From Roseiarcus sp963780825 (lineage in GTDB: Bacteria; Pseudomonadota; Alphaproteobacteria; Rhizobiales; Beijerinckiaceae), in the NCBI GenBank assembly GCA_963780825.1, contig CAWADL010000024.1, forward strand, positions 558,001-622,000: 64,000 nucleotides of DNA. The letters are read 5' to 3'. Below are positions 18,479 to 27,467 of the stretch, one piece after another. The position numbers were made by a program, and so were the translations under genes. Below the pieces are notes generated by a model. It saw only the letters and a list, made by a program, of their open reading frames with translations. It was not told the DNA's origin and made no database searches. Each line of letters opens with the position of its first letter. The stretch's first letter is position 1.

Positions 18479-19435
18479 ATGCTCGAGATTCTTAGCCAAC
18501 AAGCGCGGCAGTTGGAAGCCTTTCGGGCAGACGTCGCATTCGGCCTCTCTCAACAGCGCAAACGACTGCCGAGCCGGTGGCTCTATGATATCAGAGGCTG
18601 CGAGATCTTCGAAGACATCACGCGGCTGGAAGAATATTACCCGACTCGAACCGAGACCGCGATTCTGCGAGACAATGCGCGTGAGATTGCGGACTTCTGC
18701 GGAGAAAGGGCGGTGTTGTTCGAGTACGGCGCCGGGGCCGGAATCAAGACCGAGATCCTGATTGGCGCACTCGACAGGCCGAGATTGTATGTTCCGATCG
18801 ACATCGCCGGCGACTTCCTGAACGAAACCGTCGGGCGTATGCGGCAGCGTTTCCCTGAGCTGCAAACGCTGCCCGTTGTGGCCGACTTCACGCACGACTT
18901 CGAAATCCCGCGGGGCGTGCCCACCGGGTCGCGTTGCGCCTTCTTTCCTGGCTCTACGATGGGCAATTTGGACGCGCATGAAAGTCAACGATTCCTTCGC
19001 CAGGTTCGCAGGCACGTCGGCTCGCGCGGAACGGCGATTATTGGCGTTGACCTGAAGAAGGATCTCGGCACCCTTTTGCCGGCATATGACGACCGTGAAG
19101 GGGTAACCGCGGCGTTCAACCTCAACCTTCTGGTTCGGATCAATCGAGAGCTCGGCGGGGATTTTGCGCCGGAATGGTTCGAGCACCAGGCGCGGTGGAG
19201 TGAAGCCGAGTCCGCCGTGGAGATGCATCTGGTGAGCCTTCGCGACCAGGTGGTCACGGTCGACGGGCAGCGCTTCGCCTTCGCGGGCGGGGAGACGATT
19301 CACACAGAGAGCTCTCGAAAATACGACGTGCGCAGCTTCATGGAAGTTGTCGAGGATGGGCGTTGGAGCGTGAGCGCGATTTGGAGCGACACCGATCGCC
19401 GGTTTGCGGTGTTTGGCCTTCACGCGACTTGGTGA
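18479..19435 (+). CDS. egtD: L-histidine N(alpha)-methyltransferase EgtD
   Basis: A 318-residue SAM-dependent enzyme that trimethylates histidine to hercynine. The SAM motif is EYGAGAGIKT at residues 82-91. Other family marks are LEEYYPTRTE near residue 50 and FFPGSTMGNLD. The ATG directly follows the egtB stop codon, indicating translational coupling. The cysteine-conjugating and lyase partners of the mycobacterial pathway (EgtA, EgtC, EgtE) are not nearby, which is common in alphaproteobacteria that use other thiols or dispersed genes. Confidence 0.95.
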   Translation: MLEILSQQARQLEAFRADVAFGLSQQRKRLPSRWLYDIRGCEIFEDITRLEEYYPTRTETAILRDNAREIADFCGERAVLFEYGAGAGIKTEILIGALDRPRLYVPIDIAGDFLNETVGRMRQRFPELQTLPVVADFTHDFEIPRGVPTGSRCAFFPGSTMGNLDAHESQRFLRQVRRHVGSRGTAIIGVDLKKDLGTLLPAYDDREGVTAAFNLNLLVRINRELGGDFAPEWFEHQARWSEAESAVEMHLVSLRDQVVTVDGQRFAFAGGETIHTESSRKYDVRSFMEVVEDGRWSVSAIWSDTDRRFAVFGLHATW

Positions 19436-19439
19436 GCCG

Positions 19440-19841
19440 ATGACACAGACAAGGACCCCAAGCCATGACACGGATATTCGAGCGGCATTGGATGCCCACT
19501 GGGCCGCCTCAGATGCGAACCAATTCGAGACCGAGCATCAAATCTATCGTGACGACGCGGTGCTCGAATATCCGCAATCGGGTGAGCGCATCCGGGGGCG
19601 CGTCAACATCCAGGCGTCACGTATGGCGCAACCGAACGCGAAGCGCTTCTCGGTGCGCCGCATTGTCGGCGCCGGCGATCTCTGGATCACGGAGTTCATC
19701 CTGGCTTACGACGGTCGACCGTCCTATTCGGTCAGCGTCATGGAGTTCCTGGATGGCAAAGTCGCCCGCGAAACCCAATACTTCGGCGACGCCTTCGAGC
19801 CGGGCCCTTCGCGCGCGCAATGGGTTGAGCGAATCGACTGA
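19440..19841 (+). CDS. SnoaL/NTF2-like protein
   Basis: A 133-residue protein with the cone-shaped NTF2-like fold used by SnoaL-type isomerases and binding proteins. Typical segments are AHWAASDANQFETEHQIYRDDAVLEYPQ read in two parts, and SVMEFLDGKVARETQYFGDAFEP at the C-terminus. ATG 19440 is chosen because it follows the egtD stop by 4 bases. It probably belongs to the egt operon. A role in ergothioneine metabolism is only suggested by position. Confidence 0.8.
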   Translation: MTQTRTPSHDTDIRAALDAHWAASDANQFETEHQIYRDDAVLEYPQSGERIRGRVNIQASRMAQPNAKRFSVRRIVGAGDLWITEFILAYDGRPSYSVSVMEFLDGKVARETQYFGDAFEPGPSRAQWVERID

Positions 19842-20451
19842 TCGCGCGGAGGCGACGCCGGCGCGCGTGCTGGCGCGAGCGGCAATGCCGGTCGATACCG
19901 CCAAGCTCGCGCGATATTTGATCGGGAAAATGGTCGTGCGCACCCTCGCGGAAGGAATCGTGGCCGGCCGCATCGTCGAGACGGAGGCGTATGTCATCGG
20001 CGACCCGGCGAGTCACGCCTATCGCGGCATCACCCCGCGAAACAAGGTGCTGTTCCTCGAGCGAGGCTACGCCTACGTCTATCTCGCCTACGGGGTCTCG
20101 TTCATGCTGAACGTTTCGAGCGAGGCGGCCGGGGTTGGTGGCGGCGTGTTGATCAGGGCAATCGAGCCGACCTATGGCGTCGCGATCATGCAGCAGAATC
20201 GGGGCGTCGAGAGACTACAGGACTTGACGCGGGGGCCGGGGCGCCTGTGCCAAGCTTTGAAGATTGATCGCCAGTTGGACGGCGCCGACCTCTGTGCGGC
20301 TGGCCCGCTATGGCTCGGATCTGACGGCGAGAGATCGGGGTCAATCGGCGAAAGCATAAGGATTGGCATCAACCGCGCGGCCGACCGTGTTCTGCGCTTC
20401 TACGTCCGCGGTAATCCGTTCGTCAGCGGGCCGCGCACACTCAACAGATAG
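19825..20451 (+). CDS. 3-methyladenine DNA glycosylase (AAG/MPG family)
   Basis: About 208 residues matching the mammalian-type alkyladenine glycosylase fold. Key segments are GRIVETEAYVIGDPASHAYR (with the catalytic Glu in ETEAY), YLAYGVSFMLNV, GVLIRAIEP and LTRGPGRLCQAL. It excises alkylated purines in base excision repair. The start is uncertain: TTG 19825 overlaps the previous gene by 17 bases and gives normal length, while GTG 19867 is an alternative. It completes an apparent operon egtB-egtD-SnoaL-AAG linking a thiol antioxidant with alkylation repair. Confidence 0.88.
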   Translation: MSESTDRAEATPARVLARAAMPVDTAKLARYLIGKMVVRTLAEGIVAGRIVETEAYVIGDPASHAYRGITPRNKVLFLERGYAYVYLAYGVSFMLNVSSEAAGVGGGVLIRAIEPTYGVAIMQQNRGVERLQDLTRGPGRLCQALKIDRQLDGADLCAAGPLWLGSDGERSGSIGESIRIGINRAADRVLRFYVRGNPFVSGPRTLNR

Positions 20452-20513
20452 GTCAGGACGAGTGGCGGCAGATTGACGCTGCCCGCTTCATTTCCTTGCA
20501 ACAGGCGCGCGAC

Positions 20514-22032
20514 ATGACCGTGCAAAGCAGCATCAAGGCCGATACGATCGAAGCGCTGCCGACAGCGAAACGACAGATTTCGGATGCGAGCGAATCGAAG
20601 CCGGAGCAAACGTCGCCAGCGGCCAGCCACAAGGCGAGCTGGAAGCGAAAGCTGTTGGCCGGCGTGGCGGTTGTGGTCGTCGTGGCTGGCGCCATCCAAT
20701 TCGGCATCCCATGGATCAAAGACCTGCTCAGCACCGTCTCCACGGACGACGCCTACGTCAATGGCCACGTCACATTCGTCGCGCCCCGCGTCGGCGGCCA
20801 GATTTCTCGCGTTCTGTTCGACGACAACAACCGTGTGCATAAAGGCGATCTCATCGCCGAGCTGGACAAGGAGCCCTATCAAGTGGCGGTCTCCGAGAAA
20901 CAGGCGGCGGTCGATACCGCGAAAGCGGATCTGCAAGCCGCCATCGCGAGTGTGCGTGCGGTTGAAGCCGAGGCGCGGAGCCGGCGGTGGAACCTGCAGC
21001 AGGCGGTGGAGGGTGTAGACAATCAAGTGGCTCTACTACGAGCACGCGTCGCGGGCATCGACAAGAGCAAAGCCGCGTTGGCGCTGGCGCAGATCGAGTT
21101 CGATCGGGCGCGAAAACTGGTCGCCAGCGCCGATGTGTCGCGAGACGTTTATGACCAGCGGCAAGCTGAGCTGACGACGGCCGGCGCGCAACTCGCGCAG
21201 AGCATCGCGGAAATGCAGCAGGTTCGGGTCTCGCTCGGACTGCCGGCGCAGCCCAAGGGAGGCGGCGATCCGAGCCAAGTCCCGCCAGATCTCGACGAGA
21301 CTTTTTCATCCGTTCTCGAGGCGCAAGCCGCGCTGGTTCAAAGCGCCGCACAGCTTGGGGTGGTGCACTCGTTTGCTCAGGGCCCCAAAGCGATGCTCGA
21401 GCAATTCGAGAAACTCGGCGACATCGACAAGACGTTTGCGCGGTACGAAGCGAACGCCCCCGCCGTCAAACAGGCTGAGGCACAGACTCGAAGCCGCGGG
21501 GCGCGATCTGGCGCAGGCGGAGTTGAACCTGCGTTACTGCGATATCGTCGCGGAGATTGATGGCGTGATCACACGTCGCAACGTCAATCCTGGCAACGAC
21601 GTGCAGGTTGGTCAGAGCCTGATGGCGATCCGATCGCTCAACGAAATCTGGGTCGACGCCAACTTCAAGGAAACACAGTTGCGGGACCTGCGCATCGGCC
21701 AACCGGTCGATCTCTACGCCGACATGTATGGCGGCAAGCACGCCTTCAAAGGACGAATTTCCGGCTTCACCGAAGGCACCGGATCAACACTGGCCTTGCT
21801 GCCGCCGGAGAACGCGACGGGCAACTTCATCAAGGTGGTTCAGCGGCTACCAGTTCGGATTGATCTCATCGACTACGACCCGGACCGATCGCCTTTGTTC
21901 ATCGGAACTTCGGTGGTTCCCTACGTCCATTTCAACGAACCGCCAATCGGACCCGATGCTGGGAAATTCCTCCAGACATCCGTGCTGGGGTCGTCTAGCC
22001 AGACTCCCAGTGCGACGGGCGGTGGGCCATGA
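20514..22032 (+). CDS. HlyD/EmrA-type membrane fusion protein (pump 1), frameshifted
   Basis: A periplasmic adaptor of about 500 residues. A single membrane helix lies near residues 46-65, followed by STDDAYVNGHVTFVAPRVGG (first half of the lipoyl domain) and a long coiled-coil hairpin. A frame change near 21480 joins this to LAQAELNLRYCDIVAEIDGV (second lipoyl half), VQVGQSLMAIRS and the beta-barrel ending LPPENATGNFIKVVQRLPVR. ATG 20514 is used rather than an in-frame TTG at 20496. The stop overlaps the next gene's ATG by 4 bases, so it works with the DHA2 pump that follows. Confidence 0.9.
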
Positions 22033-23648
22033 CCGACGCGGTGCTGACATCCTCGCCGCCGGCGTCGCGATCTCGGCCGGCGTTGAACCCCTGGCTCGTC
22101 GCCGCCGTCGTGGTCGTGCCGACATTCATGGAGGTGCTCGACACCACGATCGCCGTCGTGGCGCTGCGTTACATCGCGGGTGGGCTGTCGGCGACGGTCG
22201 ATGACGGTGAGTGGGTCATCACCAGCTATCTCGCCGCCAACGCGATCATTTTGCCGATCACCGGCTGGTTGATCGCGCGTCTCGGGCGGCGCAACTATTT
22301 CCTGCTTTCGATCGCCGTATTCACCCTCGCCTCGGGGCTTTGCGGGATCGCCACGGGGCTGGGTCAGTTGATCCTGTTCCGCGTGCTGCAAGGTCTTGCC
22401 GGCGGCGGTCTTCAACCGTCGAGCCAAGGCGTGCTGTTGGATGCCTTCCCACCTGAGCGGCAAGGCATGGCGATGACGCTGTTCGGCTTGGCCGCGCTGA
22501 TCGCGCCCGTCGTCGGCCCGACGCTCGGAGGGTGGATAACCGACAGCTACTCCTGGCGGTGGGTGTTCTTGATCAATGTGCCCGTCGGAATCCTGGCCTT
22601 TGGCGCGTGCGCGCTAGCACTCAAGGATCCCGACTATCTTGTCGCCCAGAGAGCTGAATTGCGAAAGCGCCCCTTCAGCTTCGACGGCGTTGGGCTATCG
22701 TTGCTGGTGATCGTCATCGTCTGCTGGGAGGTCATCCTCAGCAAGGGGCAGGAATGGGACTGGCTGAGCGATCCAACCTGGCGTGTGCAAATGCTGACGA
22801 TCCTGTTCGCGGTGGGTTTGCCTGCGCTGATCATTTGGGAATTACGCCATCCGAGCCCGGTGGTGAACTTCCGGCCGTTGCGCGAACGCAATTTCGCCGC
22901 TTGCTGCATCATCATCTTCTGCGCCTTCGCTGTTCTGTATGCCGCGAGCACGTCGCTACCTGCTTTGCTCCAATCGTTGTTCGGATACGACGCGCTTAGC
23001 GCAGGACTGGTGATGTCGCCAGCCGGCATCTTTGCCGTCATCACCTTACCCATTGTCGGCGGGTTGCTCGGTCGCGGCGCAGATGCGAGGTGGATAATCG
23101 CCGCAGGTCTGCTGACCATGGCGGCGGGGAATTACTGGATGTCGCAGATGAACCTGGACATCAGCCCAGGTCAGGCGATTTGGCCGCGGGTGGTGCTGAT
23201 CATCGGGCTTTCGTTGTGCTTCGCCCCCGCAAATCTGGCGGCTTACCTTTACACACCGATCGCGCTGCGCGGCGCGGCGGTCGGCTTGCTAAGCCTCTTG
23301 CGCAACGAGGGTGGTAGTGTGGGGACTTCGCTGTCCCAAACCATTCAAGAACGCCGCGACCAATTCCATAGCCTACGGCTCGGCGAGTGGCTCGATCCGT
23401 TTAACGCGGCCGCCCGGTCGTTTCTTGGCGAGGCGTCAAGCCGGTTCCTGCATGAGAGCGGCGATCCGGTGGGATCACAACAACTGGCCTTGCGGTCGCT
23501 TGCAAAGCTGCGCGAGCAACAGGCGTCGTCCCTGGCATACTTTGATGTGTTCTGGGTTCTCGCGGTGGTGATGGTTCTGCTCGCGTTGGTTGTGTTGCTG
23601 ATGAAGCGCTCGGTTGCAGAGAAGGGCGCTCGAATTGGGGGCGAGTGA
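22029..23648 (+). CDS. DHA2-family MFS multidrug efflux pump (EmrB/QacA type, pump 1)
   Basis: A 539-residue, 14-helix drug:proton antiporter. Family motifs include FMEVLDTTIAVVALRYIAG in helix 1, WVITSYLAANAIILPITGWL, ARLGRRNYF in the 2-3 loop, and the antiporter motif C-like GPTLGGWITDSYSWRW. It is translationally coupled to the adaptor before it and together they should span the envelope with an outer membrane TolC-type channel that is not encoded here. Substrate unknown. Reading frame intact. Confidence 0.93.
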   Translation: MTDAVLTSSPPASRSRPALNPWLVAAVVVVPTFMEVLDTTIAVVALRYIAGGLSATVDDGEWVITSYLAANAIILPITGWLIARLGRRNYFLLSIAVFTLASGLCGIATGLGQLILFRVLQGLAGGGLQPSSQGVLLDAFPPERQGMAMTLFGLAALIAPVVGPTLGGWITDSYSWRWVFLINVPVGILAFGACALALKDPDYLVAQRAELRKRPFSFDGVGLSLLVIVIVCWEVILSKGQEWDWLSDPTWRVQMLTILFAVGLPALIIWELRHPSPVVNFRPLRERNFAACCIIIFCAFAVLYAASTSLPALLQSLFGYDALSAGLVMSPAGIFAVITLPIVGGLLGRGADARWIIAAGLLTMAAGNYWMSQMNLDISPGQAIWPRVVLIIGLSLCFAPANLAAYLYTPIALRGAAVGLLSLLRNEGGSVGTSLSQTIQERRDQFHSLRLGEWLDPFNAAARSFLGEASSRFLHESGDPVGSQQLALRSLAKLREQQASSLAYFDVFWVLAVVMVLLALVVLLMKRSVAEKGARIGGE

Positions 23649-23691
23649 GGTCGGCGAACGTCGATCTTATGTCTGACAAGGGAGCATGAGC

Positions 23692-25005
23692 ATGCGCGCC
23701 GCCGATACGCTTCGCTTCAGAGACATCCCGATGATTCATGGTTCCGAGGCGATGCCGGCGGCGGCGCCCGAATTTGGGATTAGGCGGCTCGATCTTGCGG
23801 ACGGTCAATCAAGTGTCGAGAGTCCGATAATTGCCCGCATCGGAAATCCTCCGGGCAATGCGGCGACGGTTGCCGAACTCGACGCGAGGTCACGCCCGAC
23901 GCCGGGCATTCCAGCATCCAACCACGGCGCGACGGCGCCAAGGAGGACGCTGCGGGAGCGTCTGCGACGGCCACTTTTGATCGCCTTCCCGGTGCTACTG
24001 GGGCTCGCCGGAGCGGCCTATTATCTGGCGGAGGAGCCGTACGTGACGACGGATGACGCCTTCGTCCGCGCGGCAAAAGAATCTGTCAACGCCCGTGTGG
24101 GTGGTCAGGTGATCGAGATTGCAGTCAAGGATAATCAGCGTGTCCGGCGCGGCCAGCTGCTCTTCCGCCTCGATCCGGAGCCGTATCAGATCGCGGTCGA
24201 TCAGGCCGAAGCGCGGCTCGCCAGCGCGCGTCTGCAGATCGAGGCGCTGAAGGCGACGTACCGCCAACAAAAAGCGGATCTCGGGTCGGCAAATGATTCA
24301 GCGGACTATGATCAGCGTGAATACGCCCGCAAAAAGGCGCTGGTCACGCCGGGTTGGACGCCACGGGAGGTGTTTGACCGAACCGATACCGATCTCAAAG
24401 TCGCCCGCCACCACATCGCGTCGATTGAGCAGCAGATCGAAAATACGGTTGCTACGTTGAACGGCGATCCGAACATCGCGACTGATCGGCATCCCTCAGT
24501 GCGCGCCGCTAAGGCTGAACTCGACCGGGCCAGGCTTGATCTCTCCTACGCGGTGGTCAGCGCGCCCGACGACGGAATCGTGGCGAGGGTCGACGACCTG
24601 CAGGTCGGCGATTTCGTCAATACCGGCGCCTCCGTGTTCTCGCTGATGTCGAGCGAACGCATTTGGGTCGAGGCGAATTTTCGCGAAACCGGTTTGACCC
24701 ACATGCGGTCAGGTCAAGGCGCCGTGATCAACGTCGACGCTTACCCCGACCGCACATTCAAAGCGCATGTGGTCAGCATGAGTCCGGGCGCTGGATCGGA
24801 CTTTTCGGTGCTGCCGCCAGAGAACGCAACCGGCAATTGGGTGAAGGTGGTGCAGCGATTGCCTGTGCGCCTGGAATTTGATGAGTTCGATCCGAACCGG
24901 CCGCTCTTCTCGGGGATCAGTGTCACCGCGCAGGTCGACACAGGCTACCGCCGCACCTGGCGCCATCCGCTGCAATTCCTGGCCGCCGCAGGGACAGGAA
25001 AGTGA
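23692..25005 (+). CDS. HlyD/EmrA-type membrane fusion protein (pump 2) with an aldo/keto-reductase-like N-terminal leader
   Basis: An intact adaptor of about 437 residues. The membrane helix is near residues 90-108, followed by VTTDDAFVRAAKESVNARVG, a coiled coil, LDLSYAVVSAPDDGIVARV and the C-terminal LPPENATGNWVKVVQRLPVR. The roughly 90 residues before the helix are longer than usual. The first ~28 (RAADTLRFRDIPM, PAAAPEFG) align without gaps to the start of the aldo/keto reductase gene at 26520 (SAPDTLRYTKIPL, PAVGFG), including the ribosome-binding site. ATG 23692 is preferred over 23686 because GGGAG lies 7 bases before it. Confidence 0.9.
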   Translation: MRAADTLRFRDIPMIHGSEAMPAAAPEFGIRRLDLADGQSSVESPIIARIGNPPGNAATVAELDARSRPTPGIPASNHGATAPRRTLRERLRRPLLIAFPVLLGLAGAAYYLAEEPYVTTDDAFVRAAKESVNARVGGQVIEIAVKDNQRVRRGQLLFRLDPEPYQIAVDQAEARLASARLQIEALKATYRQQKADLGSANDSADYDQREYARKKALVTPGWTPREVFDRTDTDLKVARHHIASIEQQIENTVATLNGDPNIATDRHPSVRAAKAELDRARLDLSYAVVSAPDDGIVARVDDLQVGDFVNTGASVFSLMSSERIWVEANFRETGLTHMRSGQGAVINVDAYPDRTFKAHVVSMSPGAGSDFSVLPPENATGNWVKVVQRLPVRLEFDEFDPNRPLFSGISVTAQVDTGYRRTWRHPLQFLAAAGTGK

Positions 25006-26498
25006 GCCTGGCGCCTACCTCCAGCGCCGCGACCGACGGCTATCGCGTTATCACGCTCGCGGTGTTGATGGCCTCCTACATGCAAGCCGTCAATATCTCG
25101 ATACCGAATGCAGCGCTGCTCTACATTCAAGGCTCGTTATCGATGGCCGATGATGAGGTCGGTTGGATCTTCACCTCGTACATCGCGGCGAGCGTTATCA
25201 CGACGCCAACGGCGCGGTGGCTGGCGGGACGCTTCGGTCGAAAAGTCATCTTTCAGCTGGCGATTTCGGCCTTCGCGCTCGGCCTTGTCGTCGCGGCGCG
25301 CGCCGAGACTTCGTTGCAATTCATTGCGGCTCGCCTCGTCCAGGGCGCTTCGGCCGGATTGATCGGGCCGCTCTCGATGGGGATCTTGCTCGACCTGACG
25401 CACCCCATGCGTCAGGCTCGCATGAGCTTGGTCTGGACCGTAACCGTGTTGCTGGGCCTCCTCAGCGGTCCGAGCATCGGCGGCTGGCTCAGTGAATACC
25501 ATGGCTGGCCTTGGCTGTTCTATATCAGCTTGCCGATTGCCGCGTTCATCTTCCTGGCGATGGAGCTTTTCCTTCCCGAAAAGCGGGCCGAAAAGAAAAT
25601 TCCATTCGACTTCTTCGGCCTGGCGGCTTTGTCACTAGGCGTGATGGGTTTGCAAACAATGCTCGACCGCGGCGAGCGCATGGAATGGTTCAACTCGGCG
25701 GAGATCTGGGCGGAGGCCGCGGTTTCGGCGCTTGGTTTCTATCTCTATCTGGTTCACGTCTGGACCACGAAGGATCATTTCCTCGACAAGGCGTTGTTCA
25801 GAGATCGCAACTTCGTCCTATCGACGATCATATATGTCGCAGTCGGCTTCGTTCTGCTGCCAACCATCGCCTTGACGTCGCCAATGCTCGACGAAATTCT
25901 AAACTATCCGGCCGACACCACGGGTTATATGGCGATTCCGCGCAGCGTCGCGCTGGTCGGGGCGCTGATCCTGGCTGGGCGCATTCCTCAGCGCATCGAC
26001 AACCGCCTGATCCTGCTTGGCGGGATCGCGCTCGTTGTCTACGCCAATTGGCGGATGCTCGGCTATTCGCCGCTGATGGACTGGCGACCCGTTCTCGTCG
26101 CGGGGATGATTCAGGGCGCGGGGCTGGGCATCCTCATGCAGGGCCTTAGCAAAACGGCGTTCAGCACCCTCGATCCAAGCTTGCGTCCGGAGGGCGCCAC
26201 GCTCTTCAACCTGTCGCGACTTTACGGCAGCACGATCGGCATCGCATTGGTGATCGTCTTTTTCTACGATAATACGCAAGCGATGCACCTTGCGCTTGCA
26301 AAGGACCTGACGCCGAGCCGCGCCGCGGCTCATGTCGCGGATTTGCTCGCCACACCGAAGCTCGCGATGCTCAACGATGCGATCACTGGGCAGGCCGCAT
26401 TCGTCGGACTGATTGGCCAATTCGAGGTGATGATGATCGCGATGCTGATCGTGAGCCCGCTTGTGCTGTTTCTGCGAAAGCCACGCGCGGTCAATTGA
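25002..26498 (+). CDS. DHA2-family MFS efflux pump (EmrB type, pump 2)
   Basis: A 498-residue, 14-helix transporter starting at GTG 25002, whose GTGA overlaps the adaptor stop. Motifs are NISIPNAALLYIQGSLSM, WIFTSYIAASVITTPTARWL, GRFGRKVIFQLA and the motif C-like GPSIGGWLSEYHGWPW. It resembles pump 1 in gene order and coupling but the two sequences are clearly diverged. Its helix 1 lacks the D-x-T found in pump 1 (NISIPNAA instead of DTTIAVVA), hinting at different coupling or substrate. Confidence 0.92.
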   Translation: MSLAPTSSAATDGYRVITLAVLMASYMQAVNISIPNAALLYIQGSLSMADDEVGWIFTSYIAASVITTPTARWLAGRFGRKVIFQLAISAFALGLVVAARAETSLQFIAARLVQGASAGLIGPLSMGILLDLTHPMRQARMSLVWTVTVLLGLLSGPSIGGWLSEYHGWPWLFYISLPIAAFIFLAMELFLPEKRAEKKIPFDFFGLAALSLGVMGLQTMLDRGERMEWFNSAEIWAEAAVSALGFYLYLVHVWTTKDHFLDKALFRDRNFVLSTIIYVAVGFVLLPTIALTSPMLDEILNYPADTTGYMAIPRSVALVGALILAGRIPQRIDNRLILLGGIALVVYANWRMLGYSPLMDWRPVLVAGMIQGAGLGILMQGLSKTAFSTLDPSLRPEGATLFNLSRLYGSTIGIALVIVFFYDNTQAMHLALAKDLTPSRAAAHVADLLATPKLAMLNDAITGQAAFVGLIGQFEVMMIAMLIVSPLVLFLRKPRAVN

Positions 26499-26519
26499 GG
26501 CAAACGAAGGAGCATGAGC

Positions 26520-27461
26520 ATGTCAGCCCCCGATACGCTTCGCTATACGAAAATCCCGCTGAACAATGGATCAGGCGCCATCCCGGCAGTCGGATTTGGC
26601 ACGCTGATACCGGACCCCGTCGTGACTAAGCAAGCGACCGGCGCGGCGTTGGAAGCCGGATTCCGGCAATTCGATTGTGCGGAACGATATCGCAATGAGG
26701 AAGCGGTCGGCGAAGCGATGCAGGCCGCCTTCAATTCAGGCAAAGTGCGGCGTGAGGACGTGTTCATCACGACGAAGCTCTGGAATACCAACCACCGTCC
26801 GGAGCGGGTGAAGCCGGCATTTGAGGGAAGTTGCCGGCGGTTGCAAATCGACTATGTCGATTGCTATATCATCCATACGCCTTTTGCCTTTCAACCCGGC
26901 GACGAGCAGGACCCTAGAGACGAGCGCGGTCAGGTCATCTACGATTCCGGCGTGACGTTGATCGACACATGGCGAGCGCTCGAACGCCTCGTCGACGAGG
27001 GTCGGTGCAAGTCGATCGGCTTATCAGACGTCAACTTGGAGAAGGTTCGCGAGATTGTTGCCGCTGCGCGGATCAAGCCTGCGGTGGTTCAGGTCGAATC
27101 GCATCCCTACCTGCCTGAATGGGAGCTCCTGGACTTCTGTCGGCAGCATGGAATCGTCGTGTTGGCGTTTGCCGCCTTGGGACACGCCATGGAGCCGAGG
27201 CTTTTGGACGATCCCGTGATCACCGGCATTGCCAAGCGCGTGCAAAAGACGCCGGCGCAAGTTGCATTGGCTTGGGCCGTGCAGCGCGGCACGGCCTTCC
27301 TGACGACGTCAACCAAACCTCACAATATCCAGGCAAACTTCGACATTTCGAGCCTGCCTGAAGACGCGATGCAGGAAATCAGGGAGCACATAACGACGAA
27401 CGTCCGCTTCAACACGGTCGTGGGGACTGGCGTGCCTGGTTTTATTCCCAGAGGGCAGTGA
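26520..27461 (+). CDS. aldo/keto reductase
   Basis: A 313-residue NADPH-dependent carbonyl reductase. The catalytic tetrad is visible: Asp52 and Tyr57 in FDCAERYRNEE, Lys86 in TTKLWN, and His119 in IIHTPFAF. The C-terminal part has QVALAWAVQRGTAFLTTSTK in place of the usual I-P-K-S cofactor segment. ATG 26520 is favoured over 26514 because AAGGAG lies 7 bases before it. It follows pump 2 by 21 bases. The pump-AKR arrangement suggests reduction of a toxic carbonyl plus export, but this is inference. Confidence 0.92.
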   Translation: MSAPDTLRYTKIPLNNGSGAIPAVGFGTLIPDPVVTKQATGAALEAGFRQFDCAERYRNEEAVGEAMQAAFNSGKVRREDVFITTKLWNTNHRPERVKPAFEGSCRRLQIDYVDCYIIHTPFAFQPGDEQDPRDERGQVIYDSGVTLIDTWRALERLVDEGRCKSIGLSDVNLEKVREIVAAARIKPAVVQVESHPYLPEWELLDFCRQHGIVVLAFAALGHAMEPRLLDDPVITGIAKRVQKTPAQVALAWAVQRGTAFLTTSTKPHNIQANFDISSLPEDAMQEIREHITTNVRFNTVVGTGVPGFIPRGQ

Positions 27462-27467
27462 GCGCGA

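Noticed and set aside
22029..26498. Recent duplication of the two efflux pumps as near-identical copies
   Set aside because: The pump proteins are clearly diverged; only the copied 5' leader and gene order suggest an old shared origin.
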